Source: Sequoia sempervirens (lineage: Eukaryota; Streptophyta; Pinopsida; Cupressales; Cupressaceae). Taken from it: a DNA stretch of 64,000 nucleotides. Below, piece after piece: positions 58,813 through 64,000 of this stretch. The stretch covers positions 725,283 through 789,282 of the forward strand of contig VDFB02000002.1 in NCBI GenBank assembly GCA_007258455.2, in the 5' to 3' direction. Each line of letters starts with the position of its first letter. The first letter of the stretch is position 1. The translations under genes and the position numbers were made by a program. The notes under the pieces were generated by a model. That model was given only the letters and a program-made list of their open reading frames with translations, did not search any database and was not told where the DNA came from.

Positions 58813-60176
58813 AATTTTTTTTACTACAAGAATTCATTTTGTTCATGTCATATAGTTCATAGTCATTCTACTAATGAATGGAAGGCTTTAAGTGATAAAA
58901 TTCAACATCTTAAGGAGTGTGGTGGTATTCCTTATATTTAGGCACCTAGTTCCTCTCATTGATACTAATTTTCATGTTTCTCATCAATCACCTAGGCTCA
59001 TCCTTGTCCTGCACTAAGTGGGGGCAATGGGTTAGGTCGCCTTTTCCTTGTATGTCACTTTTCATTGTCTCGTTTGGATAGTTGACTCCCTTCCATGTAT
59101 ATATAAGAGAAAGCTTGGGATGTGGATGGCATGCCTTAAGTTGGCTCACATATGACATACTTTTTCTTTCTATGTTTAGCATTACATTTTGGGGTCAATC
59201 CCTTATTCATGTAGTTTCATTTGGGAACATATGACTTGTAATAGGGATTTTAAAATAACCCTCATGTTTTCTTCTACTTTAAAGAAATTTCTCACAACAA
59301 TGGTGTTAGTAACACTTTAAAGTGGGGGCATACATCAAAACTCATATTTCACTGTACAATTTTTGTTTTTTCTTGTAATGCATCCTTTTCTTGGTGGTGT
59401 CATTAGGTTTGATTTCCTCTGAGAGCATGATATTTCTTTGACTTGTCCTCTCTTGGAGAAATTACGCATGATTTTCCCTAAGAAGAGGCCTTACATGAAC
59501 TAAGAAAAATCCCTTTGAATGTGTACCTTTAACTATTTTGTGATTACAACATTTGTTATATGGCCACCTTGCATAATACACTTTGCTTACCTATGAATCC
59601 ATCTTGTTCATTCTTGAGTTTCAAGCATACAAAGCTTTCTTTGCCTCATGAAGCTTGAAGTCCATTGTGGTTTGGCACCTTATCAAATTTATCAAGAGGT
59701 ATAGCTTTAGTCTAGCTGTATGTATGGGAACCGAATATAGGTGTGAGTTTCCCATAGCCACATGCTTGCGAGCACATATCAATTGTGTGTGAATGTGTCT
59801 CACCCTTTTGGATACTCACCCATTGGATAGCCTAGAGATCCATTACCTCAGAGTGAGTGTGATTTTTGGACAAACAACCTAGATCTAATCCACAACATGC
59901 AAGACAAATGGTTGAAGCTTGATCCACCCCCCCTTGTGTTTTTTTTTTTTTTATGTGTTCAGCAGTGCATTCTTGTCCATTGTTATTGTTCCTTATATTA
60001 TTTTCATGTGTGTTTTTTTGTGCCTATGTTGGTTTTCCATAGTATCTTAATCTAGGGAACTTGTGCAACCCTCTTTCTCATTTTCATCCTATCTTACTAG
60101 CACTGGTACATTTGGACCCCTCTTGATGCATATTTCATCTACTTTAGTCTGAGTTTGAAGCAAGTTCCTCCTCTCA
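58813..60176. other. G1 3' internal region without pol
   Basis: About 1.36 kb with no RT, RNase H or integrase motif on either strand. Short phrases such as 'ttaaagtgggggcatacat' (59326) copy the polypurine tract. A 16-T run with flanking C lies near 59940. Confidence 0.5.
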
Positions 60177-60193
60177 CTAAAGTGGGGGCTAAA
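60177..60193 (+). other. G1 polypurine tract
   Basis: 'ctaaagtgggggctaaa' directly before the TGTAGTGTAG start of the 3' LTR. Confidence 0.7.
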
Positions 60194-60479
60194 TGTAGTG
60201 TAGATAAATGTATCCCTTTACATTTTCACACTTTCTTAGGCCCTTTTCAACTAAATGTACATAATCATGTCTTATTTAGGGTGTTGTAAAGTCTTTTCTT
60301 ATACTTTCACACTAATCTAGGGTTTTATTAATTATTTGGGCTTCTTTATGCTTTAATTGGCCTTATTTTGCATCCACAAGCCTTAACTAATGCATCTTTT
60401 TGAGGATAATCCTAAAATTTACCAATATTTAATCATAATTGATGTGTTTTTGGATTGTATGGCCCAAATTTAGTGATCT

Positions 60480-60630
60480 AGGACTCATACGCCACCTTGG
60501 GCATATGGGTCCCACCTAGGTTTTGGGGCCTTAATTTGGATTTCACATTAAACTAAACATTTCTTCAAATTTGTGTCTCGAGTTTAGCCTAATGAGACTC
60601 TTACAACCCAACTAGTGTATGAGTCCTGCT
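60480..60630. repeat. Stem-loop motif pairs in the G1 3' LTR
   Basis: 'GGACTCATACGCC' with 'GGGCATATGGGTCC' a few bases on (60482-60513) can fold on itself. A second pair, GAGACTCTTACAACC and GTGTATGAGTCC, lies at 60595-60629. Confidence 0.55.
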
Positions 60631-60734
60631 TAGCTTAGACCTAAATTAAATTAAAATTATTAGCGGGGTTTTATTCTCCTAGATCTGATGTTGGCTTGTA
60701 GTGTTGTAATTTTGAGAAATTTGGCATAAACAAG

Positions 60735-60742
60735 TATAAATA
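60735..60742 (+). promoter_or_regulatory. TATA box of the G1 3' LTR
   Basis: TATAAATA, conserved with 22048 in the 5' LTR. Confidence 0.5.
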
Positions 60743-61405
60743 CAAGGTTATTTCACTCATTTTCAGCTAATACCTTCATGAGAGAATTCCTTATAGACAA
60801 TTGGAGTTCACAAGATCATACAATATTTTACAAGAGTATTCAAGAGCCTTCAATATTTTATTATCAATTATTTTGGAGCATTATTCAAATATCAAACATC
60901 ATGTCAAAATCATCATGCAACATGCTTGTTTTTGAGCTAACATTCATGATGTAGGTTTTTATGATTCAAGCAAGAGTCAAGATCTACATCCATTGTATCC
61001 ATTACTTACAAGATTGCAACCTTTCGTTCTTAGGGTTTAGTGAGTTGCAACATTGCATATTTTTTGATTCATAATTCCTCCATTTCGTTTAATTTCATTT
61101 CAAGGTTTGATTATCGAAATGGGGTTCGACCAAGGAAAATTTCTATCCACTAACAAAAAAACATTTTCACCTCTCTTTAGTGTGAGATTTGTAGATCTAG
61201 ATTGGAGATACATTGAGGAGAAAGATTGGAAAATAAGTTTTTAATTTTACAAAGTTGTCAAAGTCATCACCTTGTTTACAAGATCATTAAAAGACACCTA
61301 TAGAGAAAAAGGTATCATTTCAAATCTGGAAATTATATTGAGAAGGAAAAAGAGAGATAGGAGAGAGGATTTAGATCTTGAGCTTCTGTAAAAGTTGAGC
61401 AGGAC

Positions 61406-61428
61406 TGATACGCCACTTCTGGCGTATG
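61406..61428. repeat. Perfect palindrome in the G1 3' LTR
   Basis: TACGCCA-CTTC-TGGCGTA is a 7-bp perfect stem with a 4-base loop, followed by TGAGTCC. The 5' LTR copy near 23551 has decayed to 'tatgccactttcggcgta'. Confidence 0.75.
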
Positions 61429-61940
61429 AGTCCCAATACAAGGTTTTTTCCATATTTAAGGAATTCTAAACTTGTCATTGCCAGTTTTATGTTCCTTCCC
61501 AGAAACCTTAATCTAGGACTAAATTTACCAACCTAGCATATGAGTCCTAATGAGCATTAAAATCAACATTTTCAACATTTCAAGCCTTATTGCGAGCTAC
61601 TATAGGTTTCTAGGTGCACCTCTGTACTTTTCCAGTTTACTATTTTGATTTTCATTCTTTTCTAGGTCATTCATTTGAGTTTTACATAGCATTAGGTTTT
61701 GTCATTAGATCTTCCATGTTACTAATCTTTCCAAGCCCTAGCCTAGTGGTGAACTCCTTTTTAGTCCCTAAACATACCCTAGGATGTCTTTGGAGGTCCA
61801 ACCTTTAGCAAATTTGTTTCCCTTATTACATCCTTGGATTGATATCTCTAGGGTTTTCTTGAGTGAAAATAAGGGAAATATGCCCTTTTCCCTTGTGTTC
61901 CATCTCCTAAAAGGTAGAGCACCCTATTTACAAGGTTTCA

Positions 61941-62107
61941 GTAGGGTCAATAATTTGAGGAGTATCACAAAATATTTGGTTTGTTGGAACACCCTACTAG
62001 TTGAGGATGTCATATGGGAGGGACTAGAGGTTTTAGAGCATCTAATTTTGCACAACTTGAGCACAAGAAATTTTGGGGAGGGTGAAAATGTAATGTCCCC
62101 TTTCTAA
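61941..62107 (+). pseudogene. C1 integrase end with chromodomain
   Basis: The C1 frame resumes after G1: VNNLRSITKYLVCWNTLLVE, then DVIWEGLEVLEHLILH and a stop after VMSPF (62107). The 'YLV.W...P.ED..WE' pattern is the chromodomain of plant chromoviruses, which guides integration to heterochromatin. The Trp at WEG is kept; the 'KDLP' turn has become NTLL. The last codons overlap the LTR start by about 19 bp. Confidence 0.85.
62071..62088 (+). other. C1 polypurine tract
   Basis: 'ttttggggagggtgaaaa' directly before the C1 3' LTR, inside the last codons of the ORF. Confidence 0.7.
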
Positions 62108-63278
62108 TTATTTCCAATCGAAGGACATATTAGCCCAATTCCACATTTATAGTGGGTGAAGGTAAGAAATAGGAAATAATTTATTTGATATTTAATTGCA
62201 AATTTGAGAGTTTATATAGTTAGGTTAATTAAGTATCAAAAAATAATATTTTACTATTAAAATTGGGGTGTGGTTTTCTTCATGGAGTGTTTGTAACTCT
62301 TGTTACAAAATATAGTGGATTTTATGCCATTAGGAGGTATAGATTAAATAAAAGAAATTAATTTAATTTAATTTTCACAAGATGGGTGATGGGATTTTAG
62401 GCACATAATTTTAGCTTAAGGAAACTATTAATATGAGGAGGATTTCATTAATTTGGATCTTATTCCAATCTATTCATTTTAATAAAATTGGTTGAATTTG
62501 TTTGTTTAGTCAAGATTTTGAGGATGGAAACCCTTAGGTGAGAAGATTAGTGGATAAAAATCCATTGGTTTAAAAATTAAAAGGATGGAAAACCTATGAT
62601 TAAATAGGGAAATCTCATTTAGAGGTTGTGTTTGGGATTCATATCTAGTTGTAATTTTTTTCTTATTTTCTACTTATGTGTTTTGTAGGTTTTGGTCAAG
62701 GTAGAGTAGAGTTAATTTGATACTTTTTCCATGTGTTTTTATTGTTTTTATTTCTATATATCATCACCTTTTTATTAATTTATCCTTCTATAACATATAC
62801 TTCAGCATTGGGAAGTTATTCAAAAAACAAGTGCAAAGTTATAAAATTTGGTGAAAAGAAGGTTTCAATATTTGAATACTTATTTTAGACTTGTTTAAAA
62901 TTATATTTTTTTATTTTATTTAAATTTTATTTGATATTTTTATAGTATTTTTCATATCAATCCTCTTGAAGATATATAACAGATTTGAAAATATTGGTGC
63001 AAAAATTATTTTATTACATTATGGTTGTAGAGTGTAATTTCTAGATTCAATCAATTTATTTTTGGTTGTAAATTTTTAATGTTTTATAGAAATTTGTTAA
63101 GTATTTTAATTATATTCATTATTAAATTAAAATTATAAGAAGTTTCTAATTGTTTGGGTGAAATTTTTCCAATTATTATTGCATAGTTTGGATTGAAATT
63201 GTACCTAAAGTTGAGCAAACTTCTATGATAAATTTGATTTGAATAAAATTAATATTAATATTTTTTGGAGTTACTACA
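62089..63278 (+). repeat. C1 3' LTR
   Basis: 1190 bp from TGTAATGTCCCC to TTACTACA, an inverted end pair next to a polypurine tract. Very AT-rich, with no ORF. Its partner is missing because C1 is truncated on the left, so the outer end rests on the TG...CA rule and the change to gag sequence after it. Confidence 0.65.
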
Positions 63279-63469
63279 AGCTATTTTGATCACCTCTTGA
63301 TGAGTGGAAGGCTCCAATACCTTGACCAAACCCTTTAGTTTCTTTGCTACTCCTACAAATAGAAACTCGATTCTCTTCTTAAAAACATCATAAAATTTGA
63401 CCATGATCCTCTAGAGTTGTCCTATTTAGTGCTCCACTAGATAATAGTGTTTTAGCTTAGTGAATTGTC

Positions 63470-63790
63470 AAAAGTTAATTTCATGATCAACCTTATCAAA
63501 TATTTCAAGTAATCCTTGGTTGAAAATTTATTAAAAGGTAATGATGAGACTATGCCCTTGTGTCACCATGGCATGCTACCACCATTCATCGACCATCCCC
63601 TCTAGGTGAAGAGAGTCAAACTTGATGGCCTCTTCTTCATACAATAGATTTAAAGATAAATAGGTATTGAATTTTTGTAGCTATACATCAAATGAATAAT
63701 TTTTTGTCCCATCATATGTAAGTATATCAACCTTGCTGAAGAATTGTTGTAATTCCTTGTTACCTTGATTTTAAATTATTTTTTCTTAGT
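63470..63790 (-). pseudogene. gag: Minus-strand Ty3 gag remnant
   Basis: On the minus strand: KELQQFFSKVDILTYDGTKN near 63755, YSFDVQLQKFNTYLSLN, then EEEAIKFDSLHLEGMVDEWW (63640) and HAMVTQGHSLIIT. This is a plant Ty3 capsid with the 'DG......W...L..Y' and 'A..L.G.A..WW' landmarks. It continues out of the window and belongs to another element, probably the one into which C1 inserted. Confidence 0.75.
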
Positions 63791-64000
63791 TTGAGTGCCA
63801 TTTTGGAGTTTGATGTTGTATAATACAAAATATTATGACCATATTTAACTTATTTATCAAGAGCTCTATATTCTCTTAGCTTAGCTCTAACTTATTCTAA
63901 TGAGTTTTCTTTTCTTTTAAGGATTTTTGACTAGAAGGGATTGGGAGAACAAAAAAAATGGTTAATGCCTAATGCACTTCCTCTTTTGGTAGGTGTTTCA
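63791..64000. other. Window end, no clear gene
   Basis: Probably the N-terminal part of the gag on the minus strand, with stops. Nothing firm is visible. Confidence 0.3.

Larger units (their letters stand above)
21510..61940 (+). mobile_element. G1: non-autonomous Ty3 element split by four insertions
   Basis: LTRs of about 1.75 kb start TGTAGTGTAG and end AAGGTTTCA. A perfect 5-bp target duplication (GTAGG) and continuation of the C1 protein across the site prove one insertion. After removal of MITE-1, the truncated copia, GX and COP1, G1 is only about 8.3 kb. Its internal part (48446-50802 plus 57804-60193) has an acidic repeat-bearing ORF, a protease remnant and a short ORF, but no RT, RNase H or integrase. 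It probably moved with enzymes from a relative. Confidence 0.85.
60194..61940 (+). repeat. G1 3' LTR (uninterrupted, 1747 bp)
   Basis: Starts TGTAGTGTAG, ends AAGGTTTCA, and is followed by GTAGG. It supplies the empty sites for MITE-1, the truncated copia and GX in the 5' LTR. Confidence 0.9.

Overview
This is a gene-poor stretch of a large plant nuclear genome. It is about two-thirds A+T and is built almost entirely of old, nested LTR retrotransposons. I see no intact cellular gene, no tRNA or rRNA gene and no CRISPR array. The element families (Ty3 chromovirus, Ty3 Tat-like, Ty1/copia), the depth of nesting and the decayed reading frames suggest a conifer or another gymnosperm, but a large-genome angiosperm cannot be excluded from the sequence alone. 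All coding regions carry stops and frameshifts, so every protein listed is a remnant.

Layout, left part. The window opens inside a small inverted-repeat DNA element (here MITE-0, ends at 88) inserted in the 5' LTR of N1 (89-6750). N1 is a non-autonomous Ty3-type element with 1.8-kb LTRs, a gag remnant, a long acidic ORF and no pol. N1 sits in an old Tat-like Ty3 element, E2 (6751 to about 17.1 kb). E2 reads gag, protease, an extra RNase H, RT, RNase H, integrase, then an antisense ORF and a plus-strand coiled-coil ORF block. A minus-strand chromovirus gag with a putative LTR (C2, 18.4-20.2 kb) follows.

Layout, right part: one nested stack. Chromovirus C1 (20185-21509, resuming 61941-63278) is split in its integrase/chromodomain coding region by G1 (21510-61940, perfect 5-bp target duplication GTAGG). 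G1 has about 1.75-kb LTRs and no RT or integrase. G1 is in turn interrupted by MITE-1 (22645-23431), a truncated copia element (23865-25609), the giant element GX (25807-48438, target duplication ggttt/agttt) and a minus-strand copia element COP1 (50803-57803, target duplication tattt/tattc). GX has LTRs of 7567 and 7282 bp around a 7.8-kb internal region (gag, protease, extra RNase H, RT, RNase H, integrase). Each GX LTR carries a roughly 3.7-kb ORF of unknown family, upstream of the LTR TATA box, and each is separately hit by one MITE copy (MITE-2, MITE-3). The window ends in a minus-strand Ty3 gag remnant.

Most notable: (1) GX, an LTR element whose very long LTRs contain a long ORF; (2) the position of an extra RNase H between protease and RT in two separate Ty3 elements; (3) a family of about 790-bp inverted-repeat elements whose four copies all lie in LTRs with an uninterrupted partner LTR in the same window; (4) repeated stem-loop and decamer motifs within LTRs. 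Element names (N1, E2, C1, C2, G1, GX, COP1, MITE-0 to MITE-3) are labels made for this report.
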